64,000 bases of DNA from Crocinitomicaceae bacterium (GCA_021740085.1 JAIPAL010000001.1:62001-126000), one strand, 5' to 3'. Counted from the stretch's first letter, positions 38,089 through 47,729 are shown. Numbers and translations: made by a program. Notes: generated by a model not told the origin, from the letters alone.

Positions 38089-39894
38089 ATGAAAAAAAAC
38101 TTACTTACAGCTTCAGCGTTATTGTTAACCTTGGCCGTTTCTGCTCAGAAACAACCAAGATTACTAACGTTCCAAGATTTGTTAGCGAAACCAGCAACAA
38201 CTCTTGAAAAACCAAGTACTGAAAAAACATTAGGCGTAACATTATGGTCTGATGATTTTTCAAACCCTGCCAATTGGGTTATTGATAACAATGGCCAAAC
38301 GGCTCCACAATTCGGATGGGATATTAGCGCAACCGCTGAAGGTTGGTGGGATCCAAACGGCATAAACTCAACATCGGGTGGATCGTATGCAGAATTATCG
38401 AATGGTGACCCAACAGCAAGCCCTGCAACGCAAGCACTTAATGTTGTGTACACAATGACAACAGCTTCTCCTATTAATATTACAGCGCTGGGTGGTACCA
38501 ACCAAGTTAGCATTCAGTTTCAACAATATGGTGCACGATTCAATGACTTACAAGAAGTGCAAATAAGCACCAACGGTACGACATGGACTACGGTTTCTGA
38601 TAACCTGAACGAGTCGGTATTATCTGCTGCAGGAGGAACCCCTTATGCTAATCCAGCCACTAAATCGATTAATTTAGCGAACATAATACCGGCAAGCCCA
38701 TCTCCTATTTGGATTCGGTTTAGTTGGACAACCAATTATCCAGCATCAGCGACCAATCCAAATGTTTGGATTACCTATGGTTGGTATATTGACGATGTTA
38801 AATTGGTAACAAATCCAACTAATGACCTTAGCGTAACTGATAAATATTGGGGTACAGCAGGGTTAAATTATTATCAAATACCAATCACACAAACTGCTCC
38901 TATTGATTTTGAAGCAGAAGTATTCAATGGCGGTATAAATAACCAAACAAATGTCAAGTTGAATATTAATGTAAATACGGGGCAATTTGTAGGAAATAGT
39001 GCACCGGCAACCATTACATCACTTGATACAACAATCCTTTCCGTAAGCACTCCTTTTACGCCGCCAGCTATTGGCTCTTATTCTGTTTTACAAACTCTTA
39101 CTGCTGACTCTACAGATGATGTTCCTACTAACAATGCGTTTTCAAACATAGCATTTAGCGTAGGGAATTATATTTATGCACGTGATAATGGAACAGCAGC
39201 AGGGTCAACATCTAACGGTACAGATGGCTTTGAGGTCGGTAATTTATTTGACATTTGGGCTGACCAAACACTGAAAGGAATTAATGTACGCTTATTGGGA
39301 GGCGCTTCAGGCACCACTGTTGGAACGGAGATTTTCGTAAAATTGTACTCCATAGATGCAACAACAGGTGATTTTGTTTTTGAATCAGAGTCAGATCCTT
39401 TAGTTGTAGCTGCAACAAACTTAAACACTAACTTGGTGGTGGCTTTAAACACGCCAGTTAACATGCTAATGAACAACACTTATTTGGCAGTTGTTGGTTG
39501 CTATGCTGCCGGACTTAAAGTTGTAAATGCAGGTACGTCAGCAGTACAAACATCTTTTTTCTTAGACATGTTGGATAACACGTGGTACTACCAAACAGGT
39601 ACGCCATATGTTCGATTGAATTTTGATCCAGTAATTGGCATTAATGAATTAAACAATGATATTCAAGCATCTGTTTACCCTAATCCAACTTCAACTACCT
39701 TGAACGTTTCTTTAAATGTTACTGGTACTGCTTTAGTTTCGGTTTGGGATTTAACAGGGAAAGAGATAATCGCTCCACAAGGATTCTCTGCAGGAACATC
39801 AGCAATTGATGTAAGCAAGTTATCAGCGGGAATGTACGTTGTAAATATCGCTACTGAATCAGGAATTACTACAAAGAAATTCATGAAGAAATAA
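38089..39894 (+). CDS. T9SS-secreted adhesin-like protein with choice-of-anchor J domain
   Basis: A 601-residue protein with a signal peptide (MKKNLLTASALLLTLAVSAQ). Residues about 45-240 form a cleaved-adhesin/choice-of-anchor-J type jelly roll (LWSDDFSNPANWVIDNNG, ISATAEGWWDPNG, WYIDDVKLV). The middle has CARDB-like and discoidin-like beta regions (DFEAEVFNGGINNQT, RDNGTAAGSTSNG, GTEIFVKLYSID). A type A T9SS signal (ASVYPNPTSTTLNVSL to TTKKFMKK) ends the protein. Cell-surface display or release is expected. It is followed by a strong intrinsic terminator. Confidence 0.85.
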   Translation: MKKNLLTASALLLTLAVSAQKQPRLLTFQDLLAKPATTLEKPSTEKTLGVTLWSDDFSNPANWVIDNNGQTAPQFGWDISATAEGWWDPNGINSTSGGSYAELSNGDPTASPATQALNVVYTMTTASPINITALGGTNQVSIQFQQYGARFNDLQEVQISTNGTTWTTVSDNLNESVLSAAGGTPYANPATKSINLANIIPASPSPIWIRFSWTTNYPASATNPNVWITYGWYIDDVKLVTNPTNDLSVTDKYWGTAGLNYYQIPITQTAPIDFEAEVFNGGINNQTNVKLNINVNTGQFVGNSAPATITSLDTTILSVSTPFTPPAIGSYSVLQTLTADSTDDVPTNNAFSNIAFSVGNYIYARDNGTAAGSTSNGTDGFEVGNLFDIWADQTLKGINVRLLGGASGTTVGTEIFVKLYSIDATTGDFVFESESDPLVVAATNLNTNLVVALNTPVNMLMNNTYLAVVGCYAAGLKVVNAGTSAVQTSFFLDMLDNTWYYQTGTPYVRLNFDPVIGINELNNDIQASVYPNPTSTTLNVSLNVTGTALVSVWDLTGKEIIAPQGFSAGTSAIDVSKLSAGMYVVNIATESGITTKKFMKK

Positions 39895-39914
39895 ACGACA
39901 TTTAGTCATTAATT

Positions 39915-39940
39915 AAGGCCGGTTCATTCCGGCCTTTTTT
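39915..39940 (+). terminator. Intrinsic terminator after the choice-of-anchor-J gene
   Basis: An 8-bp stem, AAGGCCGG (39915-39922) pairing with CCGGCCTT (39929-39936), with a 6-base TTCATT loop and a T-run through 39940. It lies 20 bases past the stop codon and 11 bases ahead of the next ATG. Confidence 0.88.
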
Positions 39941-39950
39941 GTTTTATAGA

Positions 39951-40385
39951 ATGGGTACATTTGAATTAGGGTATTTAGGGTTATTTATCACCTGCTTTTT
40001 AGCAGCTACGATTATTCCAATAGCATCTGAAGTATTCTTAATAGCGATGCTTTCTGCAGGATACGACCCAATCATCACTTTGTTCATTGCCACAACCGGA
40101 AATACCCTTGGAGGGTATTTGAATTTTGGAATCGGATATGTTGGAAAAACGGAATGGTTAAAAAAGCTTCGTGTCAAACAAACTACCATAGATTCCTGGA
40201 AAGGTGGAATTCAAAAATATGGGTCGTGGTTAGCCTTGCTTTCTTGGTTACCATTTATTGGTGATGTAATAGGAATTGCCTTGGGGTTTTTTAAGGCCTC
40301 CGTGTTTTTGTCCCTTCTTTTTATGTTGATTGGAAAGTTTATCAGGTACTTATGTATAGTAATCTTTTATCTATATGTTAACTAG
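39951..40385 (+). CDS. YqaA-family small membrane protein (VTT/DedA-related)
   Basis: A 144-residue membrane protein with the ATG at 39951. An in-frame TTG at 39939 is inside the T-run of the terminator and is not plausible. Four hydrophobic segments and the motif NTLGGYLNFGIGYVG, with a polar re-entrant region, match the YqaA branch of the DedA/VTT superfamily, whose members are linked to lipid-carrier or phospholipid flipping. The next gene overlaps by 11 bases. No promoter is seen between the terminator and the start, so expression may depend on read-through. Confidence 0.75.
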   Translation: MGTFELGYLGLFITCFLAATIIPIASEVFLIAMLSAGYDPIITLFIATTGNTLGGYLNFGIGYVGKTEWLKKLRVKQTTIDSWKGGIQKYGSWLALLSWLPFIGDVIGIALGFFKASVFLSLLFMLIGKFIRYLCIVIFYLYVN

Positions 40386-42084
40386 ACAATTTTTGTTAAA
40401 GGGTCTTTTGTTTTTAAGTGTTTTGGCGTGTACACTATTTCAGGCTGCAATCATTGAGCCCTATCCCACGGGAGATGGAATAGAATATACACTAACGACA
40501 GAAGCTTTTTATCGACATGGTTCTGCTTCTATTCGTGAAAGTGATGCTAGCGACTTTAAATCAGCATACATCCGCCACAAAGCCTGGAGCGAAAATTATA
40601 AAGCAGCGGCATTTGATACGATTCACGCCTTTTTAAAAAACTCAAAGGCACTTGAATACGGAGGGTTTTACAGAACAAAAAAGGGTCAAAATTTTGGTTA
40701 TCATTTTTCTTTTTATTCCCTTATCAATACTCCTGCGAGATGGCTAACCACCATTTTAGATATTAATCCACAATACACGTTTCAAATCACCAATTTTTTC
40801 CTTTTAGGCATCACAAGTTTTTTACTTCTTTTTTATTTTAAATTAGAAACTTGGCATTCTATCGCCTTGGTTTTATTAGTGAATTTTTCTGCTGTATTTT
40901 ACTATATAGCTTGGTCACATCCAGAAATAATGACGGTTGTACTCGTACTTCTTTCCCTGTTATTTCAAAAGGAAAAGAAATATGTGTGGTCGATTATGTT
41001 AATGACTCTCGCTAGTTTACAAAATCAACCGCTATTAATTTTGTTGATTTGGCAAGTAATTTCAGCGGGGTATAAGGAAAAATGGAGAATAAAAAAATGG
41101 ATTAGAATATCGTATCCAGCGTTTCTATTCTTTTTACCAAGTGCCTTTTATTTTTATTATTTCGGCACGACTAATCTGATAAAAGAGGCCGGATATTTAG
41201 CTGTTTCAAATGTTACATTTACACGCTTTTTAGGCTTTTTCATAGATTTAAATCAGGGAATGATACTGAGCTTGAATTTACTTTTAGCTATATATATAAT
41301 ACTGCTTGTAAAACGTTATCGGAAGGTGTTCACCCGTCAATTAAAATTGTGTCAAGACGACCTCCTACCACCTCTTATTCTACTTTTAACCTTTATTGTT
41401 TGCATGATGAGCAATTGGAATCATGGAATGGCTATTGTGAATCGTTATGCAATTTGGATAGGAATAATAATTGTTTATCATAGTATTGAGTTGCTAGGTG
41501 ATTACGGATTAAGGTTAAAAGCAAGTGTGATTTGTGTTGTTTTTGCTTTACAATGTTTATTTATAAAGATTCACAATCCATATAATAAGTTTGATTGGTG
41601 TAACATCGACCACTTGCCCTTTGCTAGTTGGGCACTCATTAATTATCCTCATCTATACAATCCAGACCCTCAAATTTTTATTGCAAGAACCAGCAAGACA
41701 TTTGATTTTTCCAAAAACAACTCGCCCGTGTTTTACACAAAGAAAGAAAAGGGAAAAGTTGAAGTGCTAAAAGCGGCGGTTCATGAAGATGGTCTGACCG
41801 CTTTAATGACTTATGGCTTAACGTTAAATCAACTAAATAATATAAAATCCCAATCTTCTCCAATAGCCCATTGGTATTATATAAATGATATTTCAACTCT
41901 GAAAAAAATTTCTTTGAATCAATTAAAATCGATTGGTGCAAAAAAAGAAATAGACCGAATTAAAAAAGCTATTTACAATAGTCCGCAATGGATAAATGAA
42001 ATAACAAAGAAAGCGAAGCTTAAAAACATAAGTGTGGAGGAGCAAATTAATGCGGATGCTATTTATGTTTATCAGAATGAGTGA
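40375..42084 (+). CDS. Polytopic membrane protein, GT-C-type glycosyltransferase-like
   Basis: A 569-residue protein with about 10-12 hydrophobic segments. An early extracytoplasmic loop (YPTGDGIEYTLTTEAFYRHGS) begins soon after the first helix and carries Asp/Glu residues, as the catalytic loop of GT-C (PMT/ArnT/Emb-type) enzymes does. The C-terminal part is soluble and Lys/Asn-rich. No annotated family motif is certain; the call rests on topology and neighbours (YqaA, HAD phosphatase, UbiA, another polytopic protein). It shares 11 bases with YqaA and ends directly at the convergent HAD gene with no spacer. Confidence 0.5.
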   Translation: MLTRQFLLKGLLFLSVLACTLFQAAIIEPYPTGDGIEYTLTTEAFYRHGSASIRESDASDFKSAYIRHKAWSENYKAAAFDTIHAFLKNSKALEYGGFYRTKKGQNFGYHFSFYSLINTPARWLTTILDINPQYTFQITNFFLLGITSFLLLFYFKLETWHSIALVLLVNFSAVFYYIAWSHPEIMTVVLVLLSLLFQKEKKYVWSIMLMTLASLQNQPLLILLIWQVISAGYKEKWRIKKWIRISYPAFLFFLPSAFYFYYFGTTNLIKEAGYLAVSNVTFTRFLGFFIDLNQGMILSLNLLLAIYIILLVKRYRKVFTRQLKLCQDDLLPPLILLLTFIVCMMSNWNHGMAIVNRYAIWIGIIIVYHSIELLGDYGLRLKASVICVVFALQCLFIKIHNPYNKFDWCNIDHLPFASWALINYPHLYNPDPQIFIARTSKTFDFSKNNSPVFYTKKEKGKVEVLKAAVHEDGLTALMTYGLTLNQLNNIKSQSSPIAHWYYINDISTLKKISLNQLKSIGAKKEIDRIKKAIYNSPQWINEITKKAKLKNISVEEQINADAIYVYQNE

Positions 42085-42699
42085 TCACTTTTGAAGAAAA
42101 GGAACTAGCCTCCCTTTTTTATCCACCCAATAGCCATTTTTAGCCATTTTTAAAAGCACGTCATCGTCTTTATTATCACTGTAGGCCGCAATTATCTCAA
42201 AATCAGGAAACGCCCGTTTAATTCGCTTTAATTTTTCTTCTCCTCGGCAATTTACTAGCAGACTATACTTGTTATTTAACACCTTTAGTTCGCTTCCAAG
42301 AATAGTGTCAACTCCAAGTGATAAGCAGAAGGTTTTAATGAATAATTCAGGAGAAGCTGATACCACCACCACATGCGCTCCCTCCTTTTTTAAGCGCGAA
42401 ATTTCAAGAACCAAATTTGCATGAACAAGGCTCTTTTTTTCTTCCCAAAACGAGCTTAATAATCCAGTTATTTGCTCGTCCTCAACACGATTAAGAAATT
42501 GAATAAAGATGGATTTAAATTGAGTTGTTGTGAGCAGTTTAAGCCGCCAAAGCAACCAGCATGTAAGTTGAATAAGTAAATAATAAGATCTTAAAGGCTT
42601 TTTTTGATAAAAATACCAGCAGAAATCTTTAGTTGCATCACCCTTATAGATTGTACCATCAAAATCAAAAACGGCAATCTTAGTGGTGTTATTTGACAT
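42085..42699 (-). CDS. HAD-IB family phosphatase (phosphoserine phosphatase-like)
   Basis: A 204-residue HAD hydrolase: motif I D12 and D14 (VFDFDGTIYKGD), motif II VVVSASPE, and motif IV SDNKDDDVLL. A helical cap lies between motifs I and II. It overlaps the UbiA-family gene by 11 bases. In other bacteria a HAD phosphatase of this kind is fused to a decaprenyl-phosphate phosphoribosyltransferase-like UbiA domain, so the likely substrate is a polyprenyl-phosphoryl 5-phosphosugar. This is inference; a phosphoserine phosphatase is the alternative. Confidence 0.78.
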   Translation of the reverse strand: MSNNTTKIAVFDFDGTIYKGDATKDFCWYFYQKKPLRSYYLLIQLTCWLLWRLKLLTTTQFKSIFIQFLNRVEDEQITGLLSSFWEEKKSLVHANLVLEISRLKKEGAHVVVVSASPELFIKTFCLSLGVDTILGSELKVLNNKYSLLVNCRGEEKLKRIKRAFPDFEIIAAYSDNKDDDVLLKMAKNGYWVDKKGRLVPFLQK

Positions 42700-43570
42700 A
42701 TAAAAGCAGGAATAAACTGATTAGCCAAGCCAGAAGTACTAGTTGTGTAAACCGGTCTTTAAATAAAAGCGTTGTGGGGTCGCCTTCTCCTTCAAACTCC
42801 TTCCCCTCAGATAATTGCACAAACCGAAAGACGCCAATTACGACAAATACAGAGGTGTAAATAAGTGAATTAGTTTTTAATAGAAAAGTCACTTTTGGGT
42901 CGATCGAATAAAGGATATAGGCGGTGATGGTAATTGTTGCAGCAATTAAGATCAGCTTATCCAGAAAGCCTTCGGAGTAGTATTTAAGCACCTTGCGATG
43001 GGCAGCGGCATTTGTCCCCAACACCACTAACTCTGCACGTCTTTTTACAAGAACCAATAACAAAGAGAGAAAAAAGGTAACCACTAAAATCCAATTGGAA
43101 GGGGCAACATTTATAACAAAACAACCAGCTAATACCCGCAGCACAAAATTTATAGCGACCACAAAAAGTTCTATTAAATGAATGTTTTTCAGCACCAATA
43201 CATAGGCAATGTTCAAAAACAAATAGCATAAAAGCACATAGCTAAAAAACACACTAATGGCAAAGCTAAATACAAGTCCAAAAGAGACGGCCAAGCAGCC
43301 AACCCCAATCATTAGTGCTAATTGGGAGGAAATTTTTCCCGAGGGAATAGGTCTGTTTTTCTTACGAGGATGCAACGCATCTGCTTGAGCGTCTAACACA
43401 TCATTAATGATATAGATAAAAGAACTGCAAAAAGAAAAAGAGAAGAATGCTATAACGACGGAAAGAAAGAGATCTGGATCTAATAGTTTGAGCGCGAAGA
43501 CTAAGGGAAGAAACAGGAATCCGTTTTTCACCCAGCTTTTAATACGAAGCAATTCAAAATACATTTTCAT
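42689..43570 (-). CDS. UbiA-family decaprenyl-phosphate phosphoribosyltransferase-like enzyme
   Basis: A polytopic prenyltransferase of about 293 residues from the ATG at 43570, which overlaps the TGA of the preceding gene as ATGA; the frame is open 7 codons further up. The Asp-rich motif NDVLDAQADALHPRKKNRP is of the kind found in mycobacterial Rv3806c (ND-x2-D-x3-D-x2-HP-x-K-x2-RP), and the segment KRRAELVVLG to HRKVLKYYSEGFLDKL also resembles it. Rv3806c joins PRPP to decaprenyl phosphate to give decaprenylphosphoryl-5-phosphoribose. About 8-9 membrane segments fit. With the overlapping HAD phosphatase it could make polyprenyl-phosphoryl-ribose. Confidence 0.78.
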   Translation of the reverse strand: MKMYFELLRIKSWVKNGFLFLPLVFALKLLDPDLFLSVVIAFFSFSFCSSFIYIINDVLDAQADALHPRKKNRPIPSGKISSQLALMIGVGCLAVSFGLVFSFAISVFFSYVLLCYLFLNIAYVLVLKNIHLIELFVVAINFVLRVLAGCFVINVAPSNWILVVTFFLSLLLVLVKRRAELVVLGTNAAAHRKVLKYYSEGFLDKLILIAATITITAYILYSIDPKVTFLLKTNSLIYTSVFVVIGVFRFVQLSEGKEFEGEGDPTTLLFKDRFTQLVLLAWLISLFLLLYVK

Positions 43571-45228
43571 TCTACAAAGGTATAAAGCCATCCCGTAACA
43601 TCGTCACCTTTAAAACTTTTAAGTGTGTCTTGCGGCATTGATGGCTGAGCGAACTGGAGCAAATTGCGTTCTTCTAGTTTGACACTAAAAGACATCATCC
43701 AACCTTTCTTAAGGTGATATGGTTTGTTTTTCATTTCCGCAAAACTTTTATTCAATAGAGCGGTCTTCTCTACATTCCATTGATAGTATTGAATATGTGC
43801 AAACAGAAAACTGATGATAAAACCAACTAACAACAAATGCCCATAGAACTTAACTAGCCAATACTTACTATGTAAAACAGGAATAATCACCAAGATGTAA
43901 ACAAAAAGAAGTTGCGGTACATAACGATAATTCCAACATTCCGGCTGAATAATACATGAGGTAACAAGTCCAAAAAACAGGACGTAAATCCACGCTTTTC
44001 GATAAAAAAGGAAGGAAAGTAAAAAAAGGGGCAACAACAAAATTAATAACTCTGCTTGTAAGGGACCCATAGCGCTCATTTCTACTGGTTGGTGGTTCCG
44101 ATAATAGGGAAGACTAGCTTTAACAACATTACTTGTAAATAATTCTTTGGGAATAGAGGAGTGTGTTTTCGGCGCCGTATAATTGGGCAAAGCAAAACTG
44201 GCTAAGTATAACTTTTCAAAACGATTCTTCCCAAAAAAGTTCTTGGGATATTGTGCAGCAGCGATTTCTTTTCCTTCATTATTTTTACCCATAATGGGAT
44301 AAAAAGGGTGTCCATGCTGAAGAATGTTTCTAGGATAGGTGGCATAACCAAAAAGAAAGATGGCCACCGTCATGATAACCGAAAGTTTAAGTACCATCTT
44401 TAAGGCCTTCCCCCGCTCCTTCCAAAGCACCCAAGAAAATGCAAAAAACAAAAACACCAGGGAATAAACAAGCCCAGTAAACTTTATGTTAATAAAGTAG
44501 ATCAGACAAAGGCTTAATAATACAAAGGTCACTTTTTTTTCGAAATTAGTTATCCAATCACAGATAAAATAGAGTGTTAGCAAGGTAAAAACAGCGAATT
44601 GCCCATCCACATAAAAACTGAGTGTTTGTCCTACTACCACGGGGGAGAAAGTGATAACAAAGGAGAGTAAGCTAGCACTAACTAAAGATAACGAGAACCA
44701 CCGTAGCGCGAAATGTACAGAAAGAAAAAAAGAAGCACCCAAAAGAACTAACTGGTAAAACTTAGCATATTCAATCGCTCCGGTTGTTGCATATACGCAG
44801 GCACTAATGGTCCAGGGCGCTTTGGGGTAGCAATTGATATAATTGGCATTTTGTCCAGAGGCAATTTCGTCTAAAATAGGAGAGTCGTAAAAAGGATTCC
44901 AACCATTTTTTAATAAAATAATAGCGTCTTGATGGTACCATTGTCCATCGAAAGAAAAATCAAAAAAGTGTCCACTAATGGTAAACAAGATAGCACAAAG
45001 CCCCACTGCGAAAACTAAAATTCCCCAAACGGTTTTTTTCTTGTAGCCTTCTGAATTTAATAAAAGGTAAAAAAACACTACTGAAATGATCACGGATAAA
45101 GGGAAGAGAACGGCATTTATATCAAACCCAAGCATCAACCACAAAGTGGCAATACTAAAAAGAGTAACTGGAAAAAGAAACAAAAGGAGACCTATTCCGT
45201 ACGTAAAGCGTTGAACTTTATTTTTCAT
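43567..45228 (-). CDS. Polytopic membrane protein, GT-C/ArnT-like glycosyltransferase candidate
   Basis: A 553-residue protein with about 11-12 membrane segments. After the third segment comes a first large outer loop (DGQWYHQDAIILLKNGWNPF) with acidic residues, then NCYPKAPW; this is like the catalytic loop of GT-C enzymes that take polyprenyl-phosphate sugars. A second soluble loop follows (PRNILQHGHPFYPIMGKNN). The stop codon overlaps the UbiA start (ATGA), so this gene, UbiA and HAD form one unit. The role in glycan transfer is inferred from topology and context. Confidence 0.5.
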   Translation of the reverse strand: MKNKVQRFTYGIGLLLFLFPVTLFSIATLWLMLGFDINAVLFPLSVIISVVFFYLLLNSEGYKKKTVWGILVFAVGLCAILFTISGHFFDFSFDGQWYHQDAIILLKNGWNPFYDSPILDEIASGQNANYINCYPKAPWTISACVYATTGAIEYAKFYQLVLLGASFFLSVHFALRWFSLSLVSASLLSFVITFSPVVVGQTLSFYVDGQFAVFTLLTLYFICDWITNFEKKVTFVLLSLCLIYFINIKFTGLVYSLVFLFFAFSWVLWKERGKALKMVLKLSVIMTVAIFLFGYATYPRNILQHGHPFYPIMGKNNEGKEIAAAQYPKNFFGKNRFEKLYLASFALPNYTAPKTHSSIPKELFTSNVVKASLPYYRNHQPVEMSAMGPLQAELLILLLPLFLLSFLFYRKAWIYVLFFGLVTSCIIQPECWNYRYVPQLLFVYILVIIPVLHSKYWLVKFYGHLLLVGFIISFLFAHIQYYQWNVEKTALLNKSFAEMKNKPYHLKKGWMMSFSVKLEERNLLQFAQPSMPQDTLKSFKGDDVTGWLYTFVE

Positions 45229-45278
45229 TTAATAAAATGGAAAGTTAAAGTTAATTAGTTTTATAGAGTTGTTCCCAT

Positions 45279-45286
45279 TATTTTTG
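45279..45286 (+). promoter_or_regulatory. -7 box upstream of porZ
   Basis: TATTTTTG, an exact TAnnTTTG match, 37 bases before the porZ ATG; no TTG at the usual spacing. Confidence 0.35.
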
Positions 45287-45323
45287 TGATATAACGAATG
45301 AATAAAGAAAAGAAAAATACGTT

Positions 45324-47657
45324 ATGAGGCCCGTGAAAAACATCTTTTTTCTTTTAGCACTTGCTTTTATGACGTGTAATCTTCACGCCCAAATTGCTAT
45401 GGGAACATGGCGCTTGCATGTAGCAACAGGCAGTGCAATCGATGTTGCCAATTCAGATCAATACATTTTTACGGCCTACGAAAACGGAATTTTACGCTAC
45501 GATTTTACGTCAAAAGAAAAAAGAATTTATACAAGTGTTCAAGGACTTTCGGACATTCAAATTTCCACGATTTTGTATGATAGCATTCAAAACGCGCTTT
45601 ATGTGGGTTACAAAAATGGAAACATAGATAAAATAACCTCGACTCAAACAATTAATATTCCCGCCCTAAAGCAAACACAAATACCAGGGTCTAAAAAAAT
45701 AAATCGGTTTTACAGAGACGATGATTATGTGTATGTTGCCACGGACTTTTCAGTCTTACAACTCGATCCGAATAAAGATGAAATAAAAGAAACTTTTTAT
45801 CCCACCAACGGAACCGTTCCTATTATTGATGTCACAGTAGTGGGTCCGGTAATTTATGCTCTCACCCCGGGAAAACTATTACTAGCTGAAAAAACAAATC
45901 CCTTACTTCCCAGTCAATCCGCATGGACAAATGATAATCGCTTAGAAAGTTTATTTGCTAATTCGTATGCGGCAATTGAGAAGTCAAACAATGAGCTGTT
46001 TGTTCTTTTTAAGACAGATGCATACGGAGCCGATACTGTCTATCATTTAACGGCAACAGGTAAAGAACTCTTAACTGATTACCCATTTTCTCTGGAAATC
46101 AACAACCTTACTAATCACAGTGGGAAAATAGATGTACTTGCCGATATGGCCGTTCTGAGTTATAATACGGATTTAGAACTTTCAGAATCAGTACTAAGTT
46201 TTTATCTAGGAATTACCTTTAATCCCCTTCAGATGTGTTTTGCCAATAATAATAAGTGGATTGCCGATGAAACGAGCGGATTACTGTGTATTATTGAAGA
46301 CGTTTCTTATCTCCAAATAACTTACCCAGGTCCTCAAAAAAATGATTTTTATTCGATGGATTGGCAAAAAGGAAAGCTCGCCATGGCGACTGGTCGTTTA
46401 GAATTTAAGAGCCCAGGGTACCTGAAAAATGGATTTTACACCTTCGAAGACGAAGGGTGGGATTATTCAGATCCTGTTAATACAGCCGAATGGGACAGTA
46501 TCGGTATTCACGATTTCATCGACGTTTCGGTTAATCCAACGAATAAAGAAGAAATAGCTGTTTCTACGTATTCAGCATTTCCTCTATCTGTTGTAAATAA
46601 AAAAGAGGGAACCTGTGAGGTATTTGATAATCTTAATTCACCATTGCAGCTAAGTTTAGCTGGAAATGGTTGGGCATTAGCATCAGATGTTAGCTACGAC
46701 GAAAAAGGAAATTTATGGGTACTAAATGGCCTTACCAATAGACCGCTCAGTGTTTTGGATAAAAACGATGTGTGGCATACATTTGATTGCGGGGTAGACG
46801 CTCGGAATAGGTATACTACAAAAATGATCGTAGATTACAACGATAATATTTGGATGGCAACTGAGTCGGGCGGAATGTTTGGCTATAACTATAACAATGA
46901 CCTAGAAAACGTTTCCAGTCATAAAGCGATTCAACTTACCGTTGGCTCATTTAGTGGCGATTTACCCACCTCTAATGTCACTGCCTTAGCGGTTGATTTC
47001 GATAATGAAATATGGATAGGCACCGATGCAGGATTTGCGGTTTTATACAATTCAGACGGAGCATTTGATGCCGCTCCAGGTGAATTTAACGCACAACGAA
47101 TAAAAGTTAATTTCGAAGGAAATGTGGAGTACGTGTTGGGAAGCACCCATATTACAGATATTGAAGTGGATGGAGGAAACAGGAAATGGATGGCAACGGC
47201 TTCAGCGGGAATTCTATTGCTATCTGCAGATGGCTCAGAGATATTGGAACAATTCACCAAAGATAATTCCCCGTTAATTTCGGATAACATCTACGATTTA
47301 AAAATAGACCACAACACCGGTGAATTATTCATTATCACTGATTTAGGATTAGTTTCCTATCGTGCTAACGCCACTTATGAAGACCCGGAATATAGTAATG
47401 TAATTGTGTTTCCAAATCCCGTTCGTCCCAACTACGAAGGTTTAGTAACAATTCAGGGTATACGTTATGATTCAGATGTTAAAGTAACGGACATTTCCGG
47501 CAATCTTGTTTACAAAACCACTTCTAATGGCGGAACAGCCACGTGGAACGGTCGAACCTTAGATGGACAAAAAGCCGCGGCAGGGGTTTATCTCATTTGG
47601 ACCGCCACTAACCTAGGCAGCAGCCGAAAAGTGGGGAAAGTGGTCTTGGTGAATTAA
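45324..47657 (+). CDS. porZ: T9SS beta-propeller protein PorZ
   Basis: A 777-residue exported protein with a signal peptide (MRPVKNIFFLLALAFMTCNLHAQ). The N-terminal and middle parts are two beta-propellers of two-component-regulator type (VGYKNGNID, DYNDNIWMATESGG, NEIWIGTDAGFAV). The end is a T9SS-type domain with the PorZ-like VFPNPVRPNYEGLVTIQG, VKVTDISGNLVYKTTSNGG and GVYLIWTATN. In Porphyromonas gingivalis PorZ works with the PorU sortase in attaching cargo to anionic LPS. No other T9SS machine gene is adjacent. It is on its own after a divergent gap. Confidence 0.83.
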   Translation: MRPVKNIFFLLALAFMTCNLHAQIAMGTWRLHVATGSAIDVANSDQYIFTAYENGILRYDFTSKEKRIYTSVQGLSDIQISTILYDSIQNALYVGYKNGNIDKITSTQTINIPALKQTQIPGSKKINRFYRDDDYVYVATDFSVLQLDPNKDEIKETFYPTNGTVPIIDVTVVGPVIYALTPGKLLLAEKTNPLLPSQSAWTNDNRLESLFANSYAAIEKSNNELFVLFKTDAYGADTVYHLTATGKELLTDYPFSLEINNLTNHSGKIDVLADMAVLSYNTDLELSESVLSFYLGITFNPLQMCFANNNKWIADETSGLLCIIEDVSYLQITYPGPQKNDFYSMDWQKGKLAMATGRLEFKSPGYLKNGFYTFEDEGWDYSDPVNTAEWDSIGIHDFIDVSVNPTNKEEIAVSTYSAFPLSVVNKKEGTCEVFDNLNSPLQLSLAGNGWALASDVSYDEKGNLWVLNGLTNRPLSVLDKNDVWHTFDCGVDARNRYTTKMIVDYNDNIWMATESGGMFGYNYNNDLENVSSHKAIQLTVGSFSGDLPTSNVTALAVDFDNEIWIGTDAGFAVLYNSDGAFDAAPGEFNAQRIKVNFEGNVEYVLGSTHITDIEVDGGNRKWMATASAGILLLSADGSEILEQFTKDNSPLISDNIYDLKIDHNTGELFIITDLGLVSYRANATYEDPEYSNVIVFPNPVRPNYEGLVTIQGIRYDSDVKVTDISGNLVYKTTSNGGTATWNGRTLDGQKAAAGVYLIWTATNLGSSRKVGKVVLVN

Positions 47658-47729
47658 TCTTAATACGGCGATAAAAAGCGTCAATCACCGAAAAATTAAT
47701 TGTAATTTTACCACCTAAAAAAACATAAA

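Noticed and set aside
47658..47729. Weak hairpin after porZ (CGGCGAT with ATCACCG)
   Set aside because: It contains a mismatch, has a long loop and is not followed by a T-run.
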